A stretch of DNA of 64,000 nt from Antedon bifida (GCA_963402885.1 OY727096.1:21867820-21931819), one strand, 5' to 3'; numbered from the stretch's first letter, positions 44,988-58,870 are shown. Made by a program: numbers and translations. The notes: generated from the sequence alone by a model not told the origin.

Positions 44988-46498
44988 TTCTTCTTTCTTT
45001 CTGTCATTTTTGTGCAGAGCATATCTCTAAAACGTGTAAAGTTAACATTTTATAACTTTGTCAACATGTGGGCATTCACTTGAAGTTGTGCCTTTTTTAT
45101 TTTTGAATGACGTCAGAGTTGCGCAACATGACTTACGCGCGTTTTTATGAATTTCGCGTATTTAACATAGATCGAAAACCATATAACAATTTAAATTGAA
45201 ACTTAGCAAAAGTCTAATTTATATCGTGCGCTAACTTTTTTTGCACTAAAAATGGCATGTTTTACACGAAGTTACGCGCGCACACGCGTTTAAAATTTTA
45301 CAATGCGAAAAATCAATTTCTAATCAACTTTCTACGCGTTTCATGTCATTTTGAGCATGTCAAAAATTCCCACACGTGCGCAAATTTTTACGCGCATGGT
45401 GCACACGTAGCGTTAAAAACGTCATTTTTTCGAGTGATTTATGTTTTTCCAGCCTTTTCTAGTAATTTTACCAACTTTTAAACAATTTCGACTTTAAATT
45501 ACGTCATACGAGCACGTAGAATATGATAATTTGCGCGCTTTTTTGATAAAAAACTTCAAAAATTCGTCAAAATTAAGCCTTTTTTTAAACAATCGTAGTT
45601 TTTAAACTAAACGGTAAAAATTATTTTTATTAAACATTCTGGAAGTTGCTGAGTTGTAGATATCAGATCATGCATTAATTTGGCTAACTGGACATTGTGA
45701 CGTCATCGTATGGCCACGCGAATATGAAATTTAGGATTTTTGTATCTTTCGTCATAACTCCTCACATTTAATAGAGCGCATCTCCACTTATCCGTTTTCC
45801 ATTTTCACCCCGATTTTGATATTGTCTAGGTCAATGAACTATCTTTAGCATGAGTTAAAAATATTTTAATTTTTATGACGTCATCATGCCTAAAAATTTA
45901 AGTTACGTGTGGCATTAATTTCATCTTTACAGTAAATTTCAATTTGTTATAGCTCGTAAGAATAAAATGTGATAATCACGATTAAAACGTTTTCTTGAAG
46001 CTATTGGATTGTAGATACAAAATCATGTGAAAATTTTGCCAATCGGATGTGGTGACATCATCATATGGCCAGTTAAATAAAAAAAGTCGTATTTTCATAT
46101 TTTACGTCATAGTTCATCACATTTAAAAGAGCGCGCATCTATATTTTATGTATCCAAATTTCTTCTACACGCTAATATGTTGTTGCTGAGATAATATCCT
46201 TCCGAAATTATTATTTTAGTGTTTCATTTTGATACCGTCGCCATGTTAAAAAATGGAATAAATGGCGGGTCCCGTAATTTCACCTATTCCACACTGTATG
46301 TAATATGTATACAGATTATACTGTGTATACTATATGACACAAAATATACAGCATTCAGCACTAACAACACATCATATTCTTCAGTTCAGGTAATAATGCC
46401 ATAATCTTTTTCTGTGTGCAATATTCCAACGTATGACGTGCATGTGGCGTTTGTCGTGCGGATAACTAACTCGTCAAAGTGACGAGTTTCATGTCTAG
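44988..46498 (+). repeat. Array unit 5
   Basis: It is 1511 bp with no 5' stem, starting TTCTTCTTTCTTTCTGTC right after CTAG. CRE-type words lie at 45108, 45499 (TTACGTCA), 45698, 45876 and 46053 (TGACATCA), keeping the unit-1 spacing. Confidence 0.7.
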
Positions 46499-48009
46499 TT
46501 CTTCTTTCTTTCTGTCATTTTTGTGCAGAGCGTATCTCTAAAACGTGTAAAGTTAACATTTTATAACTTTGTCAACATATGGGCAATCACGTGAAGTTGT
46601 GCTTTCCTATAATTGAATGACGTCAGAGTTGCGCAACATGACTTACGCGCGTTTTTATGAATTTCGTGTATTTAACATAGATCGAAAACCATATAACAAT
46701 TCAAATTGAAACTTAGCAAAAGTCTAATTTATATCGTGCGCTAACTTTTTGTGCACTAAAAATGGCATGTTTTACACGAAGTTACGCGCGCACACGCGTT
46801 TAAAATTTTCCAATGCGAAAAATCAATTTCTAATCAACTTTCTACGCGTTTCATGTCATTTTGAGCATGTCAAAAATTCCCACACGTGCGCAAATTTTTA
46901 CGCGCGTGGTGCACACGTAGCGTTAAAAACGTCATTTTTTCGAGTGATTTATGTTTTTCCAGCCTTTTCTAGTAATTTTACCAACTTTTAAACAATTTCG
47001 ACTTCAAATTACGTCATACGAGCACGTAGAATATGATAATTTGCGCGCTTTTTTGATAAAAAACTTCAAAAATTCGTCAAAATTAAGCCTTTTTTTAAAC
47101 AATCGTAGTTTTTAAACTAAACGGTAAAAATTATTTTTATTAAACCTTCTGGAAGTTGATGAGTTGTAGATATCAGATCATGCATTAATTTGGCTAACTG
47201 GACATTGTGACGTCATCGTATGGCCACGCGAATATGAAATTTAGGATTTTTGTATCTTTCGTCATAACTCCTCACATTTAATAGAGCGCATCTCCACTTA
47301 TCCGTTTTCCATTTTCACCCCGATTTTGATATTGTCTAGGTCAATGAACTATCTTTAGCATGAGTTAAAAATATTTTAATTTTTATGACGTCATCATGCC
47401 TAAAAATTTAAATTACGTGTGGCATTAATTTCATCTTTACAGTAAATTTCAATCTGTTATAGCTCGTAAGAATAAAATGTGATAATCACGATTAAAACGT
47501 TTTCTTGAAGCTATTGGATTGTAGATACAAAATCATGTGAAAATTTTGCCAATCGGATGTGGTGACGTCATCATATGGCCAGTTAAATAAAAAAAGTCGT
47601 ATTTTCATATTTTACGTCATAGTTCATTACATTTAAAAGAGCGCGCATTAATATTTCACCTATTCAAATTTCTTCTACACGTTAATATGTTGTTGCTGAG
47701 ATAATTTCCTTCCAAAATTGCTACCTTCGCGTTTCATTTTAAAACCATCAACATGTTAAAAATTGCAATAAATAGCGGGTCCCGTAATTTCCCCTATTCT
47801 ACACTGTATGTGATATGTATACAGATTACACTGTGTATACTATATATGAATCAAAATAATAGAATTCAGCAATAACAACATATCATAGTCTTCAGTTCAG
47901 GTCATAATGCCATAATCTTTTTCCGTGTGCAATATTCCAACGTATGGCGTGCACGTGGCGTTTGTCGTGCGGATAACTAACTCGTCAAAGTGACGAGTTT
48001 CATGTCTAG
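46499..48009 (+). repeat. Array unit 6
   Basis: It is 1511 bp and headless. It looks essentially identical to about 55916-57426 along its whole length. Confidence 0.7.
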
Positions 48010-49589
48010 TTGGTTTTCCGCAACGAAGTTGCAGGAAAACCTCTTGTGATTGTACGAAATCAACATCTTTTTCTTGATCTTCTTTCTTTCTGTATGATTT
48101 TTGTGGAACGCTTTTCTCTAAAACTTGCAAACATAACATTTTGTAACTTTTTCAACATATCGTCATGCACATGAAGATGTACTGCGAAGCTTTTCATGAC
48201 GTTTACAATTGCGCAACGTGACTTACGCGTGATTTAACGATTTCCTTCTATTTAACATAGGTCGAAAACCAAATAACATTTCAAATTGAAACTTTCCAAA
48301 AGTTTAATTTATATCATGCGCTAACTTTCTGTTGAAAAAAAATTGCGTGTTTTACACAAAGTTACGCGCGCACGCGCATTTAAAATTTTAAAATGCGCAA
48401 AATTAATTTCTAATCAACTTTCTACGCGTTTCATGTCGTTTTAGCATGTAAAAAATTCCCACGCGTGCGCAAATTTTTACGTGTGCGGTGCGCACGTAGC
48501 ATTGAAAACATGTTTTTTTCGCGTGATTTATGTTTTTCCAGCCTTTTCTAGTAATTTTACCAAATTTTAAACAATTTCGATTTAAAGTTACGTCATACAA
48601 GCACGTCGAATTGGACAATTTGCGCGCGTTTTTGATGAAAAAGTTCAAAAATCCGTTAAAAATATGCCTTTTTTTAAACAGTCGTAATTTCTAAACTACA
48701 CGGTCAACTTTTTGTGAATGACATATTCTGGAAGTTGATGAGTTGTAGATATCGGATCAGGTATTAATATGGCTAACCGGACATTGTGACGTCATCGTAT
48801 GGCCACACGAATATAAAATTTAGGATTTTTGTATCTTTCGTCATAGCTTATCCCATTGAATAGAGCGCATCTCCACTTATTCGTTTTCCATTTTCACCCC
48901 GATTTTGATATTGTCTAGGTCAATCAACTATCTTTCGCATGAGTTAAAAATATTTTAATTTTTATGACGTCATCATTCCTAAAAATTTTAATTACCTGTG
49001 GCATTAATTTCATCTTTACAGTAAATTTTAATCTGTTATAGCTCGTAAGAATAAAATGTGATAATCACGATTAAAACGTTTTCTGGAAGCTATTGGATTG
49101 TAGATACGAAATCATGTAAAAATTTTGCCAATCGGATGTTGTGACGTCATCATATGGCCAGTTAAATAAAAAAGGTCGTATTTTCATCTTTTGCGTCATA
49201 ATTCATTACATTTAAAAGAGCGCGCATCAATATTTCACATATTCAAATTTCTTCTACACGTTAATATGTTGTTGCTGAGATAATTTTCTTCCGAAATTGC
49301 TACCTTCGCGTTTCATTTTAAAACCGTCAACATGTTAAAAATTGCAATAAATAGCGGGTCCCGTAATTTCACCAATTCTAAACTGTATGTGATATGGATA
49401 CAGATTATACTGTGTATACTATATATGATTCTAAATAATAAAATTCAGCAATAACATCATATCATATTCTTCAGTTCAGGTCATACGTGAACACTTCCTT
49501 TTGTCCTCAACCTATCCCCTTAATGTTAATGTTGCACCACTTGCGCGGCGGATAACCAAACTCGTCAAAGTGACGAGTTACATGTCTAG
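48010..49589 (+). repeat. Array unit 7
   Basis: The head is GGTTTTCCGCAACGAAGTTG, while the tail arm is GCGGATAACC. It is the one headed unit whose two ends do not match in the A/T position. Confidence 0.7.
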
Positions 49590-51182
49590 TCATCATCATC
49601 ATTGGTTATCCGCAACGAAGTTGCAGGATAACCTCTTGTGATTGTACGAAATCAACATCTTTTTCTTGATCTTCTTTCTTTCTGTATGATTTTTGTGGAA
49701 CGCTTTTCTCTAAAACTTGCAAACATAACATTTTGTAACTTTCTCAACATATCGTCATGCACATGAAGATGTGCTGCGAAGCTTTTCATGACGTTTACAA
49801 TTGCGCAACGTGACTTACGCGTGATTTAACGATTTCCTCGTATTTAACATAGGTCGAAAACCAAATAACATTTCAAATTGAAACTTTCCAAAAGTTTAAT
49901 TTATATCATGCGCTAACTTTCTGTTGAAAAAAAATTGCGTGTTTTACATAAAGTTACGCGCGCACGCGCATTTAAAATTTCAAAATGCGCAAAATTAATT
50001 TCTAATCAACTTTCTACGCGTTTCATGTCGTTTTAAGCATGTAAAAAATTCCCACGCGTGCGCAAATTTGTACGTGTGCGGTGCGCACGTAGCATTGAAA
50101 ACATATTTTTTTCGCGCGATTTATGTTTTTCCAGCTTTTTCTAGTAATTTTACCAAATTTTAAACAATTTAGACTTAAAGTTACGTCATATGAGCACGTC
50201 GAATTGGACGATTTGCGCGCGTTTTTGATGAAAAAGTTCAAAAATCCGTTAAAAATATGCCTTTTTTTAAACAGTCGTAATTTCTAAACTACACGGTCAA
50301 CTTTATGTGGATGACATATTCTGGAAGATGATGAGTTGTAGATATCGGATCAGGTTTTAATATGGGTAACCGGACATTGTGACGTCATCGTATGGCCACA
50401 CGAATATAAAATTTAGGATTTTTGTGTCTTTCATCATAGCTCCTCACATTGAATAGAGCGCATCTCCACTTATTCGTTTTCCATTTTCACCCCGATTTTG
50501 ATATTGTCTAGGTCAATCAACTATCTTTCGCATGAGTTAAAAATATTTTAATTTTTATGACGTCATCATGCCTAAAAATTTAAATTACGTGTGGCATTAA
50601 TTTCATCTTAACAGTAAATTTTAATCTGTTATAGCTCGTAAGAATAAAATGTGATAATCACGATTAAAACGTTTTCTGGAAGCTATTGGATTGTAGATAC
50701 GAAATCATGTAAAAATTTTGCCAATCGGATGTTGTGACGTCATCATATGGCCAGTTAAATAAAAAAGGTCGTATTTTCATCTTTTGCGTCATAATTCATT
50801 ACATTTAAAAGAGCGCGCATCAATATTTCACGTATTCAAATTTCTTCTACACGTTAATATGTTGTTGCTGAGATAATTTTCTTCTGAAATTGCTACCTTC
50901 GCGTTTCATTTTAAAACCGTCAACATGTTGAAAATTGCAATAAATAGCGGTTCCCGTAATTTCACCTATTCTACACTGTATGTGATATGGATACAGATTA
51001 TACTGTGTATACTATATATGAATCTAAATAATAAAATTCAGCAATAACAACATATCATATTCTTCAGTTCAGGTCATACGTGAACACTTCCTTTTGTCCT
51101 CAACCTATCCCCTTAATGTTAATGTTGCACCACTTGCGCGGCGGATAACCAAACTCGTCAAAGTGACGAGTTACATGTCTAG
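49590..51182 (+). repeat. Array unit 8
   Basis: The head GGTTATCCGCAACGAAGTTG has a matching tail GCGGATAACC. TGACGTCA lies at 50380, 50558 and 50735 (178 and 177 bp apart). Confidence 0.7.
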
Positions 51183-52758
51183 TCTTTTTTAGTTATCCGC
51201 ATTCAGCGGATAACTCCTTGTAACTGTCCTGTTTCATCATCTTTTTTTCTTCATCTTTCTTTCTGTCATTTTTGTGCAGAGCGTATCTCTAAAACATGTA
51301 AAGTTAAAATTTCATAACTTTGTCAACATATGAGCATTCACGTGAAGTTGTGCTTTTCTATTTTTGAATGACGTCAGAGTTGCGCAACATGACTTACGCG
51401 CGTTTTTATGATTTTCGCGTATTTAACATAGATTGAAAACCATATAACAATTTAAATTGAAACTTAGCAAAAGTTTAATTTATGTCTTGCGCTAACTTTT
51501 TGTGCAAAAAAAATGTCATGTTTTACAAGAAGTTACGCGCGCACGCGCGTTTAAAATTTTAAAATGCGAAAAAAAAATTTCTAATCAACTTTCTACGCGT
51601 TTCATGTCATTTTGAACATGTCAAAAATTCCCACGAGCGCGCAATTTTTTACGCGCGCGGTGCGCACGTAGCGTTAAAAACATAATTTTTTCGAATGATT
51701 TATGTTTTTCCAGCCTTTTCTAGTAATGTTACCCACTTTTAAACAATTTCGACTTAAAGTTACGTCATACGAGCACGTCGAATTGGACAATTTTCGCACG
51801 TTTTTGATGAAAAAGTTAAAAAATTCGTCAAAATTATGCCTTTTTTTAAACAGTCATAATTTCTAAAATGCACGGTCAACTTTTTGTGGATGACATATTC
51901 TGGAAGTTGATGAGTTGTAGATATCAGATCATGTATTAATATGGCTAACCGGACATTGTGACGTCATCGTATGGCCACGCGAATATAAAATTTATGATTT
52001 TTGTATCTTTCGTCATAGCTCATCACATTTAATAGAGCGCATCTCCACTTATCCGTTTTCCATTTTCACCCCGATTTTGATATTGTCTAGGTCAATCAAC
52101 TATCTTTCGCATGAGTTAAAAATATTTTAATTTTTATGACGTCATCATGCCTAAAAATTTAAATTACGTCTGGCATTAATTTCATCTTTACAGTAAATTT
52201 TAATCTGTTATAGCTCGTAAGAATAAAATGTGATAATCACGATTAAAACGTTTTCTGGAAGCTATTGGATTTTAGATACGAAATCATGTGAACATTTTGC
52301 CAATCGGATGTTGTGACGTCATCATATGGCCAGTTAAATAAAAAATGTCGTATTTTCATTTTTTGCGTCATAATTCATTACATTTAAATGAGCGCGCATC
52401 AATATTTCACGTATTCAAATTTCTTCTACACGTTAATATGTTGTTGCTGAGATAATTTCCTTCTGAAATTGCTACCTTCGCGTTTTATTTTAAAACCGTC
52501 AACATGTTAAAAATTGTAATAAATGGCAGGTCCCATAATTTCACTTATTCTACACTTATGTAATATGTATACATATTATACTATATATACTATATGACAC
52601 AAAATTGACAGAATTCAGCACTAACAACATATCATATTCTTCAGTTCAGGTCATAATGCCATAATCTTTTTCTGTGTGCAATATTCCAACGTATGACGTG
52701 CACGTAGCATTTGTCATGCGGATAACTAACTCGTCAAAGTGACGAGTTACATGTCTAG
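51183..52758 (+). repeat. Array unit 9
   Basis: The head AGTTATCCGCATTCAGCGG has a matching tail GCGGATAACT. Confidence 0.7.
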
Positions 52759-54285
52759 TTTTCATCTTCTTTCTTTCTGTATGATTTTTGTGTAACGCTT
52801 TTCTCTAAAACTTGCAAACATAACATTTTTTTAACTATTTTGACATTTTGACATTTATGTAACGTCGTCAAGCGAAGCTTTTCATGATGCTTACAATTGC
52901 GCAACGTGACGTACGCGCGATTTAACGATTTTCTCGTATTTAACATAGCTCGACAACCAAATAACATTTCAACTTGAAACTTTGCAAAAGTTTAATTTAT
53001 ATTATGCGCTAACTTTCTGTGGGAAAAAAATTGCGTGTTTTACACAAAGTTACGCGCGCACGCGCATTTAAAATTTCAAAATGCGCAAAATTAATTTATA
53101 ATCAACTTTCTACGCGTTTCATGTCGTTTTAAGCATGTCAAAAATTCCCACGCGTGCGCACATTTTTACGTGTGCGGTGCGCACGTAGCATTGAAAACGT
53201 ATTTTTTTCGCGTGATTTATGTTTTTCCAGCCTTTTCTAGTAATTTTACCAAATTTTAAACAATTTCGACTTAAAGATACGTCATACGAGCACGTCGAAT
53301 TGGACAATTTGCGCGCGTTTTTTATGAAAAGGTTAAAAAATTCGTTTAAAATATGCCTTTTTTTAAACAGTCGTAATTTCTAAACTAGACGGTCAACTTT
53401 TTGTGGATGGCATATTCTGGAAGTAGATGAGTTGTAGATATCGTATCAGGTATTAATATGGCTAACCGGACATTGTGACGTCATCGTATGGCCACGCGAA
53501 TATAAAATTTAGGATTTTTGTATCTTTCGTCATAGCTTACCACATTGAATAGAGCGCATCTCCACTTATCCGTTTTCCATTTTCACCCCGATTTTGATAT
53601 TGTCTAGGTCAATCAACTATCTTTCGCAGGAGTTAAAAATATTTTAATTTTTTTGACGTCATCATGCATAAAAATTTTAATCACGTGTGGCATTAATTTC
53701 ATCTTTACAGTAAATTTTAATCTGTTATAGCTCGTAAGAATAAAATGTGATAATCACGATTAAAACTTTTTCTGGAAGCTATTGGATTGTAGATACGAAA
53801 CTATGTAAAAATGTTGCCAATCGGATGTTGTGACGTCATCATATGGCCAGTTAAATAAAAAAGGTCGTATTTTCATCTTTTGCGTCATAATTCATTACAT
53901 TTAAAAGAGCGCGCATCAATATTTCACGTATTCAAATTTCTTCTACACGCTAATACGTTGTTGCTGAGATAATTTCCTTTCGGAAATGCTACCTTCGCGT
54001 TTCATTTTAAAACCGTCAACATGTTAAAAATTGCAATAAATATCGGGTCCCGTAATTTCACCTATTCTACACTGTATGTGATATGGATACAGATTATACT
54101 GTGTATACTATATATGAATTTAAATAATAAAATTCAGCAATAACAACATATCATATTCTTCAGTTCAGGTCATAATGCCAACGTGAACACTTCCTTTTGT
54201 CCTCAACCTATCCCCTTAATGTTAATGTTGCACCACTTGCGCGGCGGAAAACCAAACTCGTCAAAGTGACGAGTTACATGTCTAG
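52759..54285 (+). repeat. Array unit 10
   Basis: Headless, starting TTTTCATCTTCTTTCTTTC. The tail arm is GCGGAAAACC. Confidence 0.7.
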
Positions 54286-55829
54286 TTTATCTTCTTTCTT
54301 TCTGTATGATTTTTGTGTATCGCTTTTCTCTGAAACTTGCAAACATAACATTTTGTGAACTATGTTAACATTTTGACATTTATGTAACGTCGTCAAGCGA
54401 AGCTTTTCATGATGTTTACAATTGCGCAACGTGACGTACGCGCGATTTAACGATTTTCTCGTATTTAACATAGGTCAAAAACCAAATAACATTTTATATT
54501 GAAACTTTGCACAAATTTAATTTATATCATGCGCTAACTTTCTGTCGAACCAAAATTGCGTGTTTTACACAAAGTTACGCGCGCACGCGCATTTAAAATT
54601 TCAAAATGCGCTAAATTATTTTCTAATCAAGTTTCTACGCGTTTCATGTCGTTTTAAGCATGTAAAAAATTCCCACGCGTGCGCAAATTTTTACGTGTGC
54701 GGTGCGCACGTAGCATTGAAAACGTATTTTTTTCGCGTGATTTATGTTTTTCCAGCCTTTTCTAGTAATTTTACCAAATTTTAAACAATTTCGACTTAAA
54801 GATACGTCATACGAGCACGTCGAATTGGACAATTTGCGCGCGTTTTTTATGAAAAGGTTAAAAAATTCGTTTAAAATATGTATTTTTTTAAACAATCGTA
54901 ATTTCTAAACTAGACGGTCAACTTTTTGTGGATGACATTTTCTGGAAGTTAATGAGTTGTAGATATCGGATCATGTATTAATATGGCTAACCGGACATTG
55001 TGACGTCATCGTATGGCCACGCTAATATAAAATTTAGGAATTTTGTATCTTTCGTCATAGCTCATCACATTTAATAGAGCGCATCTCCACTTATCCGTTT
55101 TCCATTTTCACCCAAATTTTGATATTGTCTATGTCAATCAACTGTCTTTCGCATGAATTAGAAATATTTTAATTTTTTTGACGTCATCATTCCTAAAAAT
55201 TTAAATTACGTGTGGCATTAATTTCATCTTTACAGTAAATTTTAATCTGTTATAGCTCGTAAGAATAAAATTTGATAATCACGATTAAAACGTTTTATGG
55301 AAGCTATTGGATTGTAGATACGAAATCATGTGAAAATTTTGCCAATCGGATGTTGTGACGTCATCATATGGCCAGTTAAATGAAAAAAGTCGTATTTTCA
55401 TCTTTTGCGTCATAATTCATTACATTTAAAAGAGCGCGCATCAATATTTCACGTATTCAAATTTCTTCTAGACGTTAATATGTTGTTGCTGAGATAATTT
55501 CCATCCGAAATTGCTACCTTTGCATTTCATTTTAAAACCGTCAACATGTTAAAATTTGCAATAAATAGCGGGTCCCGTAATTTCACCTATTCTACACTGT
55601 GTGATATGGATACAGATTATACTGTGTATACTATATATGAATCGAAATAATAGAATTTAGCAATAACAACATATCATATTCTTCAGTTCAGGTCATAATG
55701 CCAACGTGAACACTTCCTTTTGTCCTCAAACTATCCCTTAATGTTAAAAGGTACGTCGTTACACGTTCATGTTGCACCACTTGCGCGGCGGAAAACCAAA
55801 CTCGTCAAAGTGACGAGTTACATGTCTAG
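54286..55829 (+). repeat. Array unit 11
   Basis: Headless, starting TTTATCTTCTTTC. Its first several hundred bases are nearly the same as 33830-34300 of unit 2. The tail arm is GCGGAAAACC. Confidence 0.7.
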
Positions 55830-57426
55830 TCTTCTTTTTTAGTTATCCGCACTATGGCGGATAACTCCTTGTAACTGTCCTGTTTCATCATCTTTTTTTT
55901 TTTTTTTCTGTATTATTCTTCTTTCTTTCTGTCATTTTTGTGCAGAGCGTATCTCTAAAACGTGTAAAGTTAACATTTTATAACTTTGTCAACATATGGG
56001 CAATCACGTGAAGTTGTGCTTTCCTATAATTGAATGACGTCAGAGTTGCGCAACATGACTTACGCGCGTTTTTATGAATTTCGTGTATTTAACATAGATC
56101 GAAAACCATATAACAATTCAAATTGAAACTTAGCAAAAGTCTAATTTATATCGTGCGCTAACTTTTTGTGCACTAAAAATGGCATGTTTTACACGAAGTT
56201 ACGCGCGCACACGCGTTTAAAATTTTCCAATGCGAAAAATCAATTTCTAATCAACTTTCTACGCGTTTCATGTCATTTTGAGCATGTCAAAAATTCCCAC
56301 ACGTGCGCAAATTTTTACGCGCGTGGTGCACACGTAGCGTTAAAAACGTCATTTTTTCGAGTGATTTATGTTTTTCCAGCCTTTTCTAGTAATTTTACCA
56401 ACTTTTAAACAATTTCGACTTCAAATTACGTCATACGAGCACGTAGAATATGATAATTTGCGCGCTTTTTTGATAAAAAACTTCAAAAATTCGTCAAAAT
56501 TAAGCCTTTTTTTAAACAATCGTAGTTTTTAAACTAAACGGTAAAAATTATTTTTATTAAACCTTCTGGAAGTTGATGAGTTGTAGATATCAGATCATGC
56601 ATTAATTTGGCTAACTGGACATTGTGACGTCATCGTATGGCCACGCGAATATGAAATTTAGGATTTTTGTATCTTTCGTCATAACTCCTCACATTTAATA
56701 GAGCGCATCTCCACTTATCCGTTTTCCATTTTCACCCCGATTTTGATATTGTCTAGGTCAATGAACTATCTTTAGCATGAGTTAAAAATATTTTAATTTT
56801 TATGACGTCATCATGCCTAAAAATTTAAATTACGTGTGGCATTAATTTCATCTTTACAGTAAATTTCAATCTGTTATAGCTCGTAAGAATAAAATGTGAT
56901 AATCACGATTAAAACGTTTTCTTGAAGCTATTGGATTGTAGATACAAAATCATGTGAAAATTTTGCCAATCGGATGTGGTGACGTCATCATATGGCCAGT
57001 TAAATAAAAAAAGTCGTATTTTCATATTTTACGTCATAGTTCATTACATTTAAAAGAGCGCGCATTAATATTTCACCTATTCAAATTTCTTCTACACGTT
57101 AATATGTTGTTGCTGAGATAATTTCCTTCCAAAATTGCTACCTTCGCGTTTCATTTTAAAACCATCAACATGTTAAAAATTGCAATAAATAGCGGGTCCC
57201 GTAATTTCCCCTATTCTACACTGTATGTGATATGTATACAGATTACACTGTGTATACTATATATGAATCAAAATAATAGAATTCAGCAATAACAACATAT
57301 CATAGTCTTCAGTTCAGGTCATAATGCCATAATCTTTTTCCGTGTGCAATATTCCAACGTATGGCGTGCACGTGGCGTTTGTCGTGCGGATAACTAACTC
57401 GTCAAAGTGACGAGTTTCATGTCTAG
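55830..57426 (+). repeat. Array unit 12
   Basis: The head AGTTATCCGCACTATGGCGG has a matching tail GCGGATAACT. The body from 55916 duplicates unit 6. Confidence 0.7.
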
Positions 57427-58870
57427 TCTTGATCTTCTTTCTTTCTGTATGATTTTTGTGGAACGCTTTTCTCTAAAACTTGCAAACATAACATTTTGTA
57501 ACTTTCTCAACATATCGTCATGCACATGAAGATGTGCTGCGAAGCTTTTCATGACGTTTACAATTGCGCAACGTGACTTACGCGTGATTTAACGATTTCC
57601 TCGTATTTAACATAGGTCGAAAACCAAATAACATTTCAAATTGAAACTTTCCAAAAGTTTAATTTATATCATGCGCTAACTTTCTGTTGAAAAAAAATTG
57701 CGTGTTTTACATAAAGTTACGCGCGCACGCGCATTTAAAATTTCAAAATGCGCAAAATTAATTTGTAATCAACTTTCTACGCGTTTCATGTCGTTTTAAG
57801 CATGTCAAAAATTTCCACGCGTGCGCACATTTTTACGTGTGCGGTGCGCACGTAGCATTGAAAACCTATTTTTTTCGCGTGATTTATGTTTTTCCAGCCT
57901 TTTCTAGTAATTTTACCAAATTTTAAACAATTTCGACTTAAAGTTACGTCATACAAGCACGTCGAATTGGACAATTTGCGCGCGTTTTTGATGAAAAAGT
58001 TCAAAAATATGTTAAAAATATGCCTTTTTTTAAACAGTCGTAATTTTTAAACTACACGGTCAACTTTTTGTGGATGACATATTCTGGAAGTTGATGAGTT
58101 GTAAATATCGGATCAGGTATTAATATGGCTAATCGGACATTGTGACGTCATCGTATGGCCACACGAATATAAAATTTAGGATTTTTGTATCTTTCGTCAT
58201 AGCTCATCACATTGAATAGAGCGCATCTCCACTTATTCATTTTCCATTTTCACCCCGATTTTGATATTGTCTAAGTCAATCAACTATCTTTCGCATGAGT
58301 TAAAAATATTTGAATTTTTATGACGTCATCATTCCTAAAAATTTAAATTACGTGTGGCATTAATTTCATCTTTACAGTAAATTTTAATCCGTTATAGCTC
58401 GTAAGAATAAAATGTGATAATCATGATTAAAACGTTTTCTGGAAGCTATTGGATTGTAGATACGAAATCATGTAAAAATTTTGCCAATCGGATGTTGTGA
58501 CGTCATCATATGGCCAGTTAAATAAAAAAGGTCGTATTTTCATCTTTTGCGTCATAATTCATTACATTTAAAAGAGCGCGCATCAATATTTCACGTATTC
58601 AAATTTCTTCTACACATTAATATGTTGTTGCTGAGATAATTTTCTTCCGAAATTGCTACCTTCGCGTTTCATTTTAAAACCGTCAACATGTTAAAAATTG
58701 CAATAAATAGCGGGTCCCGTAAATTCACCTATTCTACACTGTATGTGAGATGGATACAGATTATACTGTGTATACTATATATGAATCTAAATTTCAAATT
58801 TCTTCTACACGTTAATATGTTGTTGCTGAGATAATTTCCTTCCAAAATTGCTACCTTCGCGTTTCATTTT
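57427..58870 (+). repeat. Array unit 13, interrupted
   Basis: Headless. It runs colinear with other units to about 58790, then steps back and repeats the TTTCAAATTTCTTCTACACG to CGCGTTTCATTTT segment (first pass near 58601). It is cut by the Gypsy LTR at 58871, and the 3' hairpin is not reached in the window. Confidence 0.65.

Larger units (their letters stand above)
31963..58870 (+). repeat. Head-to-tail array of ~1.5-1.8-kb Helentron/HINE-like units
   Basis: Thirteen non-coding units share one order: an optional 5' stem ([A/G]GTT[A/T]TCCGC...), TTCTTTCTTTCTGT, a GCGC-rich stretch (GTTACGCGCGCACGCGC), several TGACGTCA palindromes, then 3' GCGG[A/T]AAC followed by the hairpin AACTCGTCA-AAG-TGACGAGTT and CTAG-T. 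Hairpins lie at 33582, 35354, 43268, 44957, 46468, 47979, 49559, 51152, 52728, 54255, 55799 and 57396 (21 bp each). A 3' hairpin a few bases before CTAG, a subterminal arm pairing with the 5' end, T next to the terminus and tandem copies all fit non-autonomous rolling-circle (Helentron-type) elements. There is no Rep/helicase frame, and short open frames recur only because the units are similar. Alternative: a complex satellite. BEL and Gypsy elements are nested inside. Confidence 0.7.

Noticed and set aside
34106-56408. Family of ~60-80-residue proteins (MFYTKLRAH...) repeated in the array
   Set aside because: These frames recur because the units are similar. They cover the GCGC-rich repeat body, shift or break between units, and an antisense frame is equally open.
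31963-58870. Ribosomal or histone-type tandem gene cluster
   Set aside because: No rRNA, snRNA or histone sequence is recognisable in the units, and unit length and content vary.
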